From Cellvibrionaceae bacterium 1162T.S.0a.05 (lineage in GTDB: Bacteria; Pseudomonadota; Gammaproteobacteria; Pseudomonadales; Cellvibrionaceae): a stretch of DNA of 64,000 nucleotides. Made by a program: the position numbers and the translations under genes. Shown here piece after piece: positions 36,301 to 44,329 of the stretch; the first letter of the stretch is position 1; the number at the start of each line of letters is the position of its first letter. A model generated the notes under the pieces. The model ran no database searches and had not been told where the DNA came from. It saw nothing but the letters and a program-made list of their open reading frames with translations. Location of the stretch: NCBI GenBank assembly GCA_000964245.1, contig LANB01000001.1:785501-849500 (forward strand), read 5' to 3'.

Positions 36301-36915
36301 ATTTTTACAACGCAAGCGAAATTCACTATAAAAATCCTGGTGAGGGTTTGTCAGAAATTCTGCCGCTTGCGCTTCGGCTTCTGCCTTATCATCGGGATGC
36401 AACAAGCTGCTCCAGCTGGAAAATGCATTTTCAATATCATAATCTTCGTAGCCCAGCATTTTTTTCCAGCGGTTTGAGTACTCCACCTCACCGGTTTCCA
36501 CATTCCAGTCCCAAAACCCGTCTTCGGTCGATTCCAGAATATAATCAAGCAGTTGCGCGCGGGCTTGTTTTTCTTCAAATTCGTCACGTTTGCGGACGAG
36601 TTTCAGCGTTTCTAGTGCGGATTCAATAATGGCGACGCCCTCGGCCTGATCAAAATCCGGGGAGATTTGCACTTTAACGTTGGCCTGGGATATCGGTAGA
36701 GAAAACACGATTTGTGTTTCTCCCACCTGCATTTCCTGCAAAGTAGCTGGGCCCGTCATCGGCCCAGCTTCCTGAACTTCCAGCGATGTGCTTAGCCACT
36801 CCTGAAGAAATGTCACCAACAGCGCTTCAGCTTCACGGGGTTCAAGGTTGGCACTTGATTTCGCAAAGTATCTGAGCGCAAAGGGAGGGGAGTGAGTTTC
36901 CATATTCTGTCGCAT
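33340..36915 (-). CDS. Hybrid sensor histidine kinase, multi-PAS, two receivers and Hpt
   Basis: This 1191-residue soluble phosphorelay protein has an N-terminal region (about 1-120) of unclear type. At least three PAS/PAC units follow: TEDGFWDWNVETGEVEYSN, GHWELDLEKMQVNW and GVWEWVLEDDSLEWD. Next come HisKA with the histidine in FLASMSHEIRTPLNGV, an HATPase with DTGIGIP and GGTGLGLAIC, and a first receiver (VLVLDDNATNQEVF, with DVVLVDRHMP). A second receiver (ILLVEDNQVNQAVA, with LILMDCQMPEMSG) and a C-terminal Hpt domain with histidine in AAHELKGVAANLG complete it. Such BarA-like proteins pass phosphate to a separate response regulator. No cognate regulator is adjacent. It is divergent from hipBA. 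Confidence 0.9.
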   Translation of the reverse strand: MRQNMETHSPPFALRYFAKSSANLEPREAEALLVTFLQEWLSTSLEVQEAGPMTGPATLQEMQVGETQIVFSLPISQANVKVQISPDFDQAEGVAIIESALETLKLVRKRDEFEEKQARAQLLDYILESTEDGFWDWNVETGEVEYSNRWKKMLGYEDYDIENAFSSWSSLLHPDDKAEAEAQAAEFLTNPHQDFYSEFRLRCKNGAYKWVLSRGKAVEWLDDKSPRRVVGTHIDIQRQKELEFALREANLRAAQKNTELIRTRDILEKTNAAAKIGHWELDLEKMQVNWSRVTGEIHEVPDGYLPDLEEGINFYKEGWSRNRIAEVFERCVTEGRPYDEELIIVTAKGKEKWVRAIGIPDTNSGAGKRVYGLFQDIDAIKRNQESLDQARSEQALIAQRLELATNAAKIGVWEWVLEDDSLEWDEHLISLYGMEPGEFNNNFSSWERYVHPDDLEITRKKIARALAKEAPFDCEFRIFKQGSELRYLKAIASVIFDENGKPKRMVGVNYDITEQSLAIKAQKEARIAAENANKAKSEFLASMSHEIRTPLNGVLGMLGLALRTNLSQDVQRKLEIAKDSAHTLLTVLNDILDFSKIEAGKLDFEAVEFNLADTLQSVAQSLSIRAEEKGLEIILDLFGLRHTSVIGDSGRLRQILLNLLNNAIKFTPEGQIVIRAGTVEVDSEVVFSCEVVDTGIGIPLEKQGILFDSFTQVDASITRQYGGTGLGLAICKKLCELMGGEIGVNSEPGKGSIFYFKARLKKGSSMLKPQIDKDLRGLKVLVLDDNATNQEVFRCQLEDRGCEISQAYSVDEAYNLCMQNLGALFDVVLVDRHMPQKSGDQFGMLVRGNPALSKMKLVMMTSVSDGKSLEDLYEIGFNGFFTKPVATRDLFDVVSAVVSLNENDNSQFITQGFLQALHSEGVTEIQKWPKQTRILLVEDNQVNQAVAEAMLDDLDLRCDLAANGYEALVALRESSQDEVFTLILMDCQMPEMSGYTATRNIRAGECGEHYTRVPIVALTANAMKGDREECIRAGMDDYLAKPLEPEMLEACLRRWLLPLQTADRNVASIEKEPMLELPCWDQENFYRRFRKNRQRAKRVADSFNANSPDMLARLQENIQAQDAWKIQEAAHELKGVAANLGAMRMQALCSEIEEAAKRESLEGLLPCFGLLQSENQRFSEVLQQHFGPQAN

Positions 36916-37014
36916 ATTTCAGCGCTGCGGGTTTTGATGTATACACAATTCAAGTATAGAAGACTTTTACAGCCGGCCCGGAATGAACACCATATTAAAA
37001 TCTTAAATATTAAT

Positions 37015-37030
37015 GTTCCATTTATTGAAC
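37015..37030. promoter_or_regulatory. Inverted repeat upstream of hipB
   Basis: GTTC-8 nt-GAAC lies 43 bp before the hipB start. HipB-type antitoxins repress their own operon through inverted repeats, so this is a candidate operator. It does not match the E. coli TATCC/GGATA operator. Confidence 0.3.
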
Positions 37031-37073
37031 CTTTTGTTGATTTATTTTCATAAAACCCCGAAAATTGGACATT

Positions 37074-37403
37074 ATGAAAATCAACTCCAAGTCACCTTCC
37101 GTGATCACTGAACAGCTGGGACTACGCTTGCGCCAAGCGCGTCTGAATACCGATAAAACCCAGGCTGAAGTCGCCGAATTGGCCGGCCTCAGCCGCAAAG
37201 CGGTGTTAAATGCGGAAAAGGGACAAGCCCAACTCGAAACCTTTGTCGCCATCATGGTCGCCTTGAATTTACAGGACCATCTCGACACCTTTTTACCTGA
37301 ACCACCTCCCTCCCCCATGCAATTGGCCAAGCTTCAAGGCAAAAAACGCCAACGCGCCTCAGGCCAACGTAAACAACACCGTGAGGATGATCCAACATGG
37401 TAA
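37074..37403 (+). CDS. hipB: HipB-like antitoxin, XRE-family repressor
   Basis: This 109-residue protein has an XRE helix-turn-helix at about 14-70 (LGLRLRQARLNTDKTQAEVA, followed by LAGLSRKAVLNAEKGQAQLE) and a flexible basic C-terminal tail (GKKRQRASGQRKQHRED). The start at ATG 37074 is preferred over an in-frame TTG three codons earlier. It overlaps hipA by 7 bp, the usual arrangement of hipBA. HipB binds operator DNA and the HipA kinase and neutralises it. Confidence 0.88.
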   Translation: MKINSKSPSVITEQLGLRLRQARLNTDKTQAEVAELAGLSRKAVLNAEKGQAQLETFVAIMVALNLQDHLDTFLPEPPPSPMQLAKLQGKKRQRASGQRKQHREDDPTW

Positions 37404-38728
37404 AGGAAGTGATCTATACGCATTTTGGAGGTCAGCTCGCCGGTGCAGCCAGTTTTGATACCGATACCGGCATGGGTGCTTTTGAATATTCGAAAGAGTT
37501 TCTGCAAAGCGGTATCGAGCTTTCGCCACTTACCATGCCCTTGAGCGACAAGATCTACAGCTTTCCGCAACTCAACTTTGCCACCTTTAAAGGCTTACCG
37601 GGCTTATTGGCAGACAGCCTGCCCGACGACTTTGGCAATACAGTTCTCAACGCCTGGGTCGCCAGCCAGGGGAAAAGTCCCGCAGATATCAGCCCGTTAC
37701 AACGCCTGCAATATACCGGCAAACGCGCGATGGGCGCGCTTGAATATTCTCCGGCAACACAGTTAAAAAACCTGAACGCGTCTCAACAAATCGAGATTGA
37801 TTCCCTGGTCAGCGTCGCCCAGGAAATTCTCGATAAACGCCAGGCTTTCAGCGTCGAACTCAATCAAGACGGTGCCCAGGAGCGAGAGGCCATGCTCGCA
37901 CTGTTATCGGTTGGCACCAGCGCAGGCGGCGCACGCCCGAAAGCGGTATTGGCATTCAATGAAGACTTTACCGAAGCGCGTTCCGGACAAACTCGCGTAC
38001 CCGAAGGCTTTACCCACTACCTGATGAAATTTGATGGTGTCAGTGAACATAACCGCGATCAGGAAACGTTCGGTGACCCACTGGGCTTTGGTGCCATGGA
38101 ATATGTGTACTACCTTATGGCCAGCGCCTGTGGCATAAACATGATGCCCTGCTTTTTGCTTGATGAAGGCAGACGTCGACATTTTGTAACCCAACGTTTT
38201 GATCGACGTGGCAATGAAAAAATTCATATGCTTACACTCACCGGCATCGCCCACGTCGACTTTAAATTACCGGGCTCATTCTCTTACGCCGAACTCTTTC
38301 AAGTCGCACGGGAACTCAAATTAGCTGCAAGGGAAGCGGAGCAACTTTTTAAACGCATGGTGTTTAACGTGTTGTCACGAAACCACGACGACCACGCAAA
38401 AAACTTTGCGTTCCTGTTGGATAAAAATGACAGCCAGACCTGGCATTGGAAACTCGCTCCAGCCTATGATCTCGCTTATAGCTATAAACCTGGAAGCCGC
38501 TGGGTGAACAGCCATTGGATGAGCCTGAACAATAAACGTGATGATTTTACACGCGATGATTTTTATAGCATGGAAAAAATCTCGCCTTTGTTTACCCGAA
38601 AAAAAATTGACAGTTATATAGACGAAACAATAGAAGTTTTATCCGGTTGGCGCAGCCTGGCTACCGAGCAGCAAGTTCCCCCTTCGTTGATTGACGAAAT
38701 TGAATCCAACCTGCGCATGCAGATATAA
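37397..38728 (+). CDS. hipA: HipA-like serine/threonine kinase toxin
   Basis: This 443-residue protein has the full HipA length. The N-terminal subdomain contains LPGLLADSLPDDFGN and GKRAMGALEY. The ATP-binding loop is TSAGGARPKAVLAF, the catalytic segment is NHDDHAKNFAF (N329 to about 339) and the metal-binding aspartate lies in LAPAYDLAY. E. coli HipA phosphorylates glutamyl-tRNA synthetase and causes growth arrest and persistence; related kinases hit other targets. The catalytic residues are intact, so it should be active. It overlaps hipB and is followed by a terminator. The target is unknown. Confidence 0.93.
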   Translation: MVKEVIYTHFGGQLAGAASFDTDTGMGAFEYSKEFLQSGIELSPLTMPLSDKIYSFPQLNFATFKGLPGLLADSLPDDFGNTVLNAWVASQGKSPADISPLQRLQYTGKRAMGALEYSPATQLKNLNASQQIEIDSLVSVAQEILDKRQAFSVELNQDGAQEREAMLALLSVGTSAGGARPKAVLAFNEDFTEARSGQTRVPEGFTHYLMKFDGVSEHNRDQETFGDPLGFGAMEYVYYLMASACGINMMPCFLLDEGRRRHFVTQRFDRRGNEKIHMLTLTGIAHVDFKLPGSFSYAELFQVARELKLAAREAEQLFKRMVFNVLSRNHDDHAKNFAFLLDKNDSQTWHWKLAPAYDLAYSYKPGSRWVNSHWMSLNNKRDDFTRDDFYSMEKISPLFTRKKIDSYIDETIEVLSGWRSLATEQQVPPSLIDEIESNLRMQI

Positions 38729-38730
38729 AA

Positions 38731-38757
38731 AATCCCGGTGGCAGCCGGGATTTTTTA
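38731..38757 (+). terminator. Terminator of hipBA
   Basis: The stem AATCCCGG / CCGGGATT followed by TTTTTATTT begins 2 bp after the hipA stop. Confidence 0.9.
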
Positions 38758-38805
38758 TTTACTTTTACACTTTACCTTCACTTGTTACTTTGACTTTGAT
38801 TGATA

Positions 38806-40875
38806 TTAATTCTCCGGCCTGGTACGGGCCAATCGTTTCTTTAAAAACACACCCGCACCGAATAAAACCAGCATCCATGGCCCAAGGGCACCACCTCCAC
38901 CCCCGCCTCCACTTTTAGGATAGGCGCGCGGCGCATTGAAAGCAGGTTGTTGCTCATCCTTACGATTATTTCTTACCGGCTGGGCAGCACGTTGCTCGCG
39001 CGCTTTGGATTCTGTTTCAACACGTTGTTTATTTTTACGTTCAATACCCAGTTCCTGGAACACCTCTTCACGCACAACAAGCATGGAGGTGTAATCAGTT
39101 ACCAGACTATACTCAAGCGCTAAATCAATTACGGCTTGTTTAGTGTCGGCATCCTCCTGGCCAAGGTAATCCATCGCATCCTGCATACTTTCAATACTCG
39201 CGTAAGCCCACATTCTTTCCAATTCCGGGTGTAAAACACTTTCATTGGGAAATTCAAATTGTGTCGACCAGGTTTTGGTTTCACCCGAGATTTTTCCACT
39301 CATACTGACCTCAGCCAAGCCACTTCCCCAATAATGCCCAACAAGAATTAATTGTTGACCGTGATACAGTGAGGTAATTTTCTGTGGGTAAATATCCCGT
39401 GTTTTCACCCCTTTGATTTTCACATCAATATCGCGGAACGCTTCGTGGCTCAATTTATCTGTCGCGAGAATCAAACGTCCACTAATATCATCACTGTTCG
39501 ACACCGCCATAGCAAAACCGTTGGATATTTTTGCCATGCCATCCAGCAGAGGTCGGTTTGCACTGTTACCCATCACGAAGGTAAACAAACGTACATCGGC
39601 TTTTTCCAGCAAGCTTAAAAAATCCTTTTTCTCTGTTACCCCGACATTCGCGACGCCGTCGGTTACCAGGATAACAGCACTGGCGCGATCGGCATCCAAC
39701 ACATCGATAGCCTGCTCCAGGCCCGCATAAAGATTGGTCCCACCCTCGGGCCGTAAATTTTCCAGGCTTTGTGTAAATTGACTCACGTTTGCTGGACTCG
39801 CCGCGGTATAGCCCGAAGTAATTTCGCGCGCGCTATTGTTAAACAGAAATATTCGAAAACGGTCAGAGGGATTTAATTGGCTCAGACCTTTATTTACCCC
39901 TTCAATCAGGCTGTGATATTTACCTTGCATCGAGCCGGAAAAGTCCAATACAAACAACCAGTCTCGCCCCTGTGTAAGTTTTTGCAGTTCATCACCGGGC
40001 GTTAGGGTCATCATAAACGTACCACGGTCTTTTCCAGGCGCCTTGTAGCTCACCATATCGATGCTGCCAGGTAAACCTTGCTGATGTCGCCAATACACGA
40101 CAATATCCTGATCCAACTTCGGCATCAGGCCGCTTTCGGGTACCCCCTGTTCAAGCTCGCCAGCCTCTTCCAATTCAACTTTTCCAGACTGATTAATAAT
40201 TGTTGCGCGCCAGACTTTTTCCGATATTTGTTGCACCGTTGCCGAAGGATGTTTGGGAAAACGCAAGCCATCGATGGGGTAGGATGAGCGCAACTCGATT
40301 TGAAAACTAAACGCCTCAGTCACCGCCTCATTCCAGGACCAAAAAGCGTTTTTTTCTTCATCGACGCCCCCTTCTTCCAGTGGGTAGACGTAACGACCGA
40401 TACCGCTATCAACATGCGCAGCTTGCAAATACACCAGTCGTGTTTGCACATCCTGATTGGCGCGAACCGGGAAGACATTGATATCGAAACTGCGATAGCC
40501 ATCTTTTTCTACCAAGGCTGTTTCGCGCCCCTGGGATTTTTCCTGCTCGTAAACTTGCCGGGCCTGCTTTTTTTCCAGTACTTCAGCACTCACGGGTTTG
40601 CCATCAATCCAGTAACTGAATTCACCGACCGCCGCCTTTTCCGGCACAGGAAAACTGTATATCGCTTCGAGATCCTGCGCGTGCGGATTGTGAAAGACCT
40701 GGTCAACATAGGTCACCGCATAGCCATCTTCAATCACGACGTTAACATGCTGGGATTTGATTTGGAGTTCAGGTAGCGACGCATTCACCGGTGTTAATAA
40801 ACCGGCAGCGACACTGTTGAGAGAACACAGTGCAAAGGCCATCAAAATAGCACTGCGAGAGAAGAGATTTTTCAT
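38806..40875 (-). CDS. VIT and von Willebrand A domain surface protein with GlyGly-CTERM tail
   Basis: This 689-residue protein has a signal peptide (ILMAFALCSLNSVAA). A VIT domain follows (about 35-165, with YVDQVFHNPHAQDLEAIYSF and KKQARQVYEQEK), then a vWA domain (about 310-480). The vWA metal site is LDFSGSMQG, continued by the threonine in GGTNLYAG and the aspartate in VILVTDGVANVG. The C-terminus has a poly-glycine run followed by a short hydrophobic helix (ALGPWMLVLFGAGVF) and KKRLAR. This is the GlyGly-CTERM form processed by rhombosortase in many marine proteobacteria. It resembles the family often called marine proteobacterial sortase target protein. No sortase or rhombosortase gene is in the window. 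Confidence 0.9.
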   Translation of the reverse strand: MKNLFSRSAILMAFALCSLNSVAAGLLTPVNASLPELQIKSQHVNVVIEDGYAVTYVDQVFHNPHAQDLEAIYSFPVPEKAAVGEFSYWIDGKPVSAEVLEKKQARQVYEQEKSQGRETALVEKDGYRSFDINVFPVRANQDVQTRLVYLQAAHVDSGIGRYVYPLEEGGVDEEKNAFWSWNEAVTEAFSFQIELRSSYPIDGLRFPKHPSATVQQISEKVWRATIINQSGKVELEEAGELEQGVPESGLMPKLDQDIVVYWRHQQGLPGSIDMVSYKAPGKDRGTFMMTLTPGDELQKLTQGRDWLFVLDFSGSMQGKYHSLIEGVNKGLSQLNPSDRFRIFLFNNSAREITSGYTAASPANVSQFTQSLENLRPEGGTNLYAGLEQAIDVLDADRASAVILVTDGVANVGVTEKKDFLSLLEKADVRLFTFVMGNSANRPLLDGMAKISNGFAMAVSNSDDISGRLILATDKLSHEAFRDIDVKIKGVKTRDIYPQKITSLYHGQQLILVGHYWGSGLAEVSMSGKISGETKTWSTQFEFPNESVLHPELERMWAYASIESMQDAMDYLGQEDADTKQAVIDLALEYSLVTDYTSMLVVREEVFQELGIERKNKQRVETESKAREQRAAQPVRNNRKDEQQPAFNAPRAYPKSGGGGGGGALGPWMLVLFGAGVFLKKRLARTRPEN

Positions 40876-41054
40876 TTTTAGCTCCGTTCCGGGTTTTCAC
40901 CTTGAGAATTCGGAATCAAAACTAGTGATGTGCGCGAGGCCGCTCAAGCAGAACGGGTAGAGGCTAAAGTGCTGCGCCGTGAAGTAGCAGAAAATAATAC
41001 TTTACCCAACGAGGGCACGAAAAAGGAAAGGGAAATCCGAGGCCTGCCCGGATG

Positions 41055-43046
41055 TTAAAAGGAGTCGCAAGCGCCGTTTATACGCACACCACCGGGTAAG
41101 GTACAGACACCGTCAAGGGTTTCACCATACCCGAACATGCCCTCGAAAAAACGGCCGTCCGTTTCAATGAGTTTGCCTTGCCCGTGGAAAGCATCGTTTT
41201 CAAACTCACCCTCGTAGACACGTCCGTCAGACCAACGAAAGGTCCCATTGCCTTGTCGCAGACCTTCGAAATACGTGCCGGCATACATATCGCCATTTGC
41301 ATAACGGGTCATGCCGCTACCGTGTTGGTGATCGTTCTCCCACTGACCTGAATATTGATCGCCATTGGGGTAAGTAAAATTGCCACCACCGTGCCGCATG
41401 CCGCTTAAACAGGTTCCGTTAAAGTGGCTTCCGTCCTTGTAGTGGCGTTCGCATGGTTCAGGCGCATTTTTTTGCTCAGGCATGGAAGACACTTTTTTCA
41501 CATCCGCTTGCACCTCGGGTGTTGCGGTCTGCGATGTGTTTGACTCTGCCAATTGGGCAAGGCTCTGGGGTTTAGCCGCGCCATCCAGGCTGAAGATCAC
41601 GCTCGCAAAGTGGAATAAGGCCAACAGCACCCAAGTCGCGATGACGCTACCGACACCCAAAATGCCGAGCGAAAGCGGGTCTAACTGCTTAACCTTATCA
41701 AAAAAACGCAATTTGCCCGGTGCAGGCAGCTCTTGAGGTTCTAGCGCTTCTCCCACCGCATGCGAGTCGTCGGGGGTTTCCCGGGTGAGCTCGGATGCTT
41801 TCACCTCAATCGCGCGCGTCAAGGTGGGGGCACTGATAAAGTCGCGCGGCGCCTTGCTTTGAATGAGCACGCGATCACTCAAAATACTTTGTTGCAGACT
41901 ATGTTCGCTGGTTGCGTCCGGGACATCCGTATCGCTTGCGTTTTGAAGCGTTTTAGCCTGCTGGGCAATATTTTCTTCTTCAGCGGGTGCATCCTGCGAA
42001 GACTCCGCGAGCTTTGCAGAAAACACTGCGCTTTCTGTGTCCGATTTTAAAACTGCTTCAGCGTCCGTCGTTGGCCCTGTTATCTTTTCCAAAGTCTGCG
42101 TATCAGTGCGCTCTTCCTGAAGCGCGGGTTCTTTACGCTCCTCAGCAAATAATGGGACGACGTTGTCCGCCTCTTCGGGCTCGGGTGAACTGTTCGCTTC
42201 GTCGTCTTCGACAAGACCCAGAATTTCATCGATATCGGCAAAGGCCTTATCTTCCTCTGAAGTCGCTTCAGGCTCCTCACTTTCAGCGCGGGCCTCGACA
42301 CGGAAGTTCTCAATTTTTTCGCCGTGAATGGTTTGCAGCGAGGCAATACTGGATTTATAAGCCACCTCAACACAACTGTCGCTTTCGATTTTCTCTTTTA
42401 GAAACAGGCACAACTCCGTACCCTGGGGGACGGGGTGAAGAAAAACGCGCTCTATTGTTAACCAGCGTGTGTCACTTTCCGCACGAAAATCCTCGGGCGG
42501 GGTACGCATTCGCAAATCCAGTTTATGTTTGAATCCAATGCGAATACTGCGGTCACAGGCTTCCAATACACGTAAATCTGCCTTGACCCAGCGCTCCTCC
42601 TCTTCCTGCATATCACTGTCAGGGTTGGCGTGTTGTAGATCGACGTCGCCCAGATCTTTCGCCTTGAGCGTATTGGTTGCTTCTGCAATTGCGGAAATCT
42701 CAAAAGGAGCGACGACGTCATCCAGATCCTCAGACCATAGACTGACCTGACGCGCCTGATAACAGATGCGAAGGGGGCTTCCAACAGGGATTGGCTCACG
42801 GAGCACAAAACTGATCACTGACCAGGCTTTGCCATCGCGCTCGCCATTGGTGAGCTTAAGGCTTTCCACAGGCACTTTTTGCTCGCCCTCAGTGCCCAAT
42901 ATAAAGCTAAAGTCCTCCCGCTCCGGCTGTATATCAACATCCAGACGCTGGTCGAAGACCAGATGAAAGTGGCGTTTGTCGCACAAGGTCGCGACGATGC
43001 CCTGCTCAAACTGGCCCTTATCCCTCGGGGCTATTATTGTATCCAT
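41055..43046 (-). CDS. Membrane protein with duplicated N-terminal domain and MORN repeats
   Basis: The ATG at 43044-43046 (MDTIIAPRDKG) gives 663 residues; a GTG 15 codons upstream is an alternative. Two copies of an Ig-like beta domain can be aligned: REDFSFILG...LREPIPVGSPLRICYQA and PEDFRAESD...LHPVPQGTELCLFLKE. An acidic, low-complexity stretch follows, then one transmembrane helix (ILGVGSVIATWVLLALFHFA). The C-terminus has five to six MORN repeats, such as YPNGDQYSGQWENDHQHGSG, YANGDMYAGTYFEGLRQGNG and WSDGRVYEGEFENDAFHGQG. MORN repeats bind lipid or protein surfaces. The function is unknown. It is divergent from the globin gene. Confidence 0.75.
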   Translation of the reverse strand: MDTIIAPRDKGQFEQGIVATLCDKRHFHLVFDQRLDVDIQPEREDFSFILGTEGEQKVPVESLKLTNGERDGKAWSVISFVLREPIPVGSPLRICYQARQVSLWSEDLDDVVAPFEISAIAEATNTLKAKDLGDVDLQHANPDSDMQEEEERWVKADLRVLEACDRSIRIGFKHKLDLRMRTPPEDFRAESDTRWLTIERVFLHPVPQGTELCLFLKEKIESDSCVEVAYKSSIASLQTIHGEKIENFRVEARAESEEPEATSEEDKAFADIDEILGLVEDDEANSSPEPEEADNVVPLFAEERKEPALQEERTDTQTLEKITGPTTDAEAVLKSDTESAVFSAKLAESSQDAPAEEENIAQQAKTLQNASDTDVPDATSEHSLQQSILSDRVLIQSKAPRDFISAPTLTRAIEVKASELTRETPDDSHAVGEALEPQELPAPGKLRFFDKVKQLDPLSLGILGVGSVIATWVLLALFHFASVIFSLDGAAKPQSLAQLAESNTSQTATPEVQADVKKVSSMPEQKNAPEPCERHYKDGSHFNGTCLSGMRHGGGNFTYPNGDQYSGQWENDHQHGSGMTRYANGDMYAGTYFEGLRQGNGTFRWSDGRVYEGEFENDAFHGQGKLIETDGRFFEGMFGYGETLDGVCTLPGGVRINGACDSF

Positions 43047-43181
43047 TGTTTTTGTGAGTATTTTTCTAGTAGCTTTATCAGGTGTGACCACGCACTATAG
43101 CCTGGAGCGTACGAAATTTAATCGACCGGGTTCACGATTGGGCATAAAAACCCGGGCAAACAGGGCTTTTCAGGAGGCCGG

Positions 43182-43613
43182 ATGCTCGACAACGACGCCT
43201 TTTACAATAGCTATACCCGCATTTTCGGTAAGCAAGTTAAAATCGACCAAGCCGGTGAACGCTTCTTCGAAAGCTTTTATCAACGCTTTCTTGCAAGCAG
43301 TGACGAGGTGAAAGCGGCCTTCGCCCATACGGATATGACTACTCAGAAAAACATGCTGAAAAAATCCCTGCTTTACAGCATGAATTTTGTTACCAACCAG
43401 CAAAATTTCGATGCCATGCACCGCATTGCTCTTTCACACAACAAGCAGCACCACAATGTTCGGCCGGCACTGTATGACCTGTGGCTGGACTGCATGGTGG
43501 CAACCGCTCGCGAGTTTGACCCGCTGTTTGACGACGACGTTGAACTCGCCTGGCGTCTGGCCTTTTCCCAAGGAATCACTTACATGAAATTCATGTATGA
43601 GCACTCACAATAA
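43182..43613 (+). CDS. Globin-like haem protein
   Basis: This 143-residue single-domain protein has helix pattern and length that fit a bacterial globin. FFESFYQRFLASSDEVKAAF corresponds to the B/C helices, KNMLKKSLLYSMNFV to E, and MHRIALSHNKQHHNVRPALY to F. A proximal histidine is expected in the ALSHNKQHH stretch, followed by DLWLDCMVATARE. The exact ligand cannot be fixed from sequence alone because three histidines cluster there. Such proteins bind oxygen or nitric oxide. The gene lies between the MORN protein gene and nrdJ and is convergent with nrdJ. It may relate to the NO theme of the window, but there is no direct link. Confidence 0.65.
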   Translation: MLDNDAFYNSYTRIFGKQVKIDQAGERFFESFYQRFLASSDEVKAAFAHTDMTTQKNMLKKSLLYSMNFVTNQQNFDAMHRIALSHNKQHHNVRPALYDLWLDCMVATAREFDPLFDDDVELAWRLAFSQGITYMKFMYEHSQ

Positions 43614-43633
43614 ATCCCTGGAAAACGAAGACA

Positions 43634-44320
43634 TTAACCGCATTTTGAATTTCCACAATTTAAACAGGTCATGCAGCCGTCCATGACGATCACCGCTTTG
43701 GTGTAACACTTCATACACAGTTGTGCACTCGGTGGGAATTCGCCGTCTTTACTGGTCTCGGCTTTGGCCTCCTGATAAGCCTGCTTTTTCTCTTCAAGTA
43801 TCGCCTTTTGAGCTTCGTGCATGTCTTCCTGTTCAAGCAAGCCAATACTGTGTAAGTGCGACTCAATCACTTCGCCAATTTCCGCTACCAGAGAAGGCAT
43901 AAAGCGGCCGCCGGATTTAAAATACCCACCACGCGGGTCAAATACGGCTTTCAGTTCTTCAACCAAAAATGTGCAATCCCCCCCTTTGCGAAACACCGCA
44001 GAAATAACACGCGTCAAGGCTACAACCCAATGAAAGTGGTCCATATTTTTAGAATTAATAAAGACCTCGAAGGGGCGGCGTAATTCGTGGTCAGTGCCCG
44101 GGTTTAGCACAATATCGTTGATGGTGATATACAGGGCGTGATCGGACAAGGGGGTTTTTACTTTGTAAGTCGAACCCAATAACTTTTCAGGGCGCTCTAC
44201 TTTCTCATGAATGTGTTCTATCGCATTTTCTGTGTTTGCATTTTCTGTACCCAGCTCGTCATCGGGACTTTTTGCCAGCTGAAAAGCGACAATTTTTTTA
44301 TCAAGTTTTACTGCGTTCAT
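43634..44320 (-). CDS. nrdJb: Class II ribonucleotide reductase, C-terminal TSCPD subunit
   Basis: This 228-residue protein corresponds to the C-terminal TSCPD part of adenosylcobalamin-dependent reductases. It has PLSDHALYITINDI, HFHWVVALTRVISAVFRKGG and a terminal zinc-finger-like set of cysteines (LCMKCYTKAVIV, then DGCMTCLNCGNSKCG). In single-chain class II enzymes this follows the catalytic domain. Here it is a separate gene 9 bp after nrdJa, as in Pseudomonas aeruginosa, where both pieces are needed. The terminal cysteines may act in re-reduction of the active site. The gene is co-transcribed with nrdJa. Confidence 0.88.
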   Translation of the reverse strand: MNAVKLDKKIVAFQLAKSPDDELGTENANTENAIEHIHEKVERPEKLLGSTYKVKTPLSDHALYITINDIVLNPGTDHELRRPFEVFINSKNMDHFHWVVALTRVISAVFRKGGDCTFLVEELKAVFDPRGGYFKSGGRFMPSLVAEIGEVIESHLHSIGLLEQEDMHEAQKAILEEKKQAYQEAKAETSKDGEFPPSAQLCMKCYTKAVIVMDGCMTCLNCGNSKCG

Positions 44321-44329
44321 CAGGGCCCC

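Noticed and set aside
35184-36629. Several plus-strand frames over the hybrid kinase gene
   Set aside because: They are shadows of the minus-strand kinase, which has continuous domain content.
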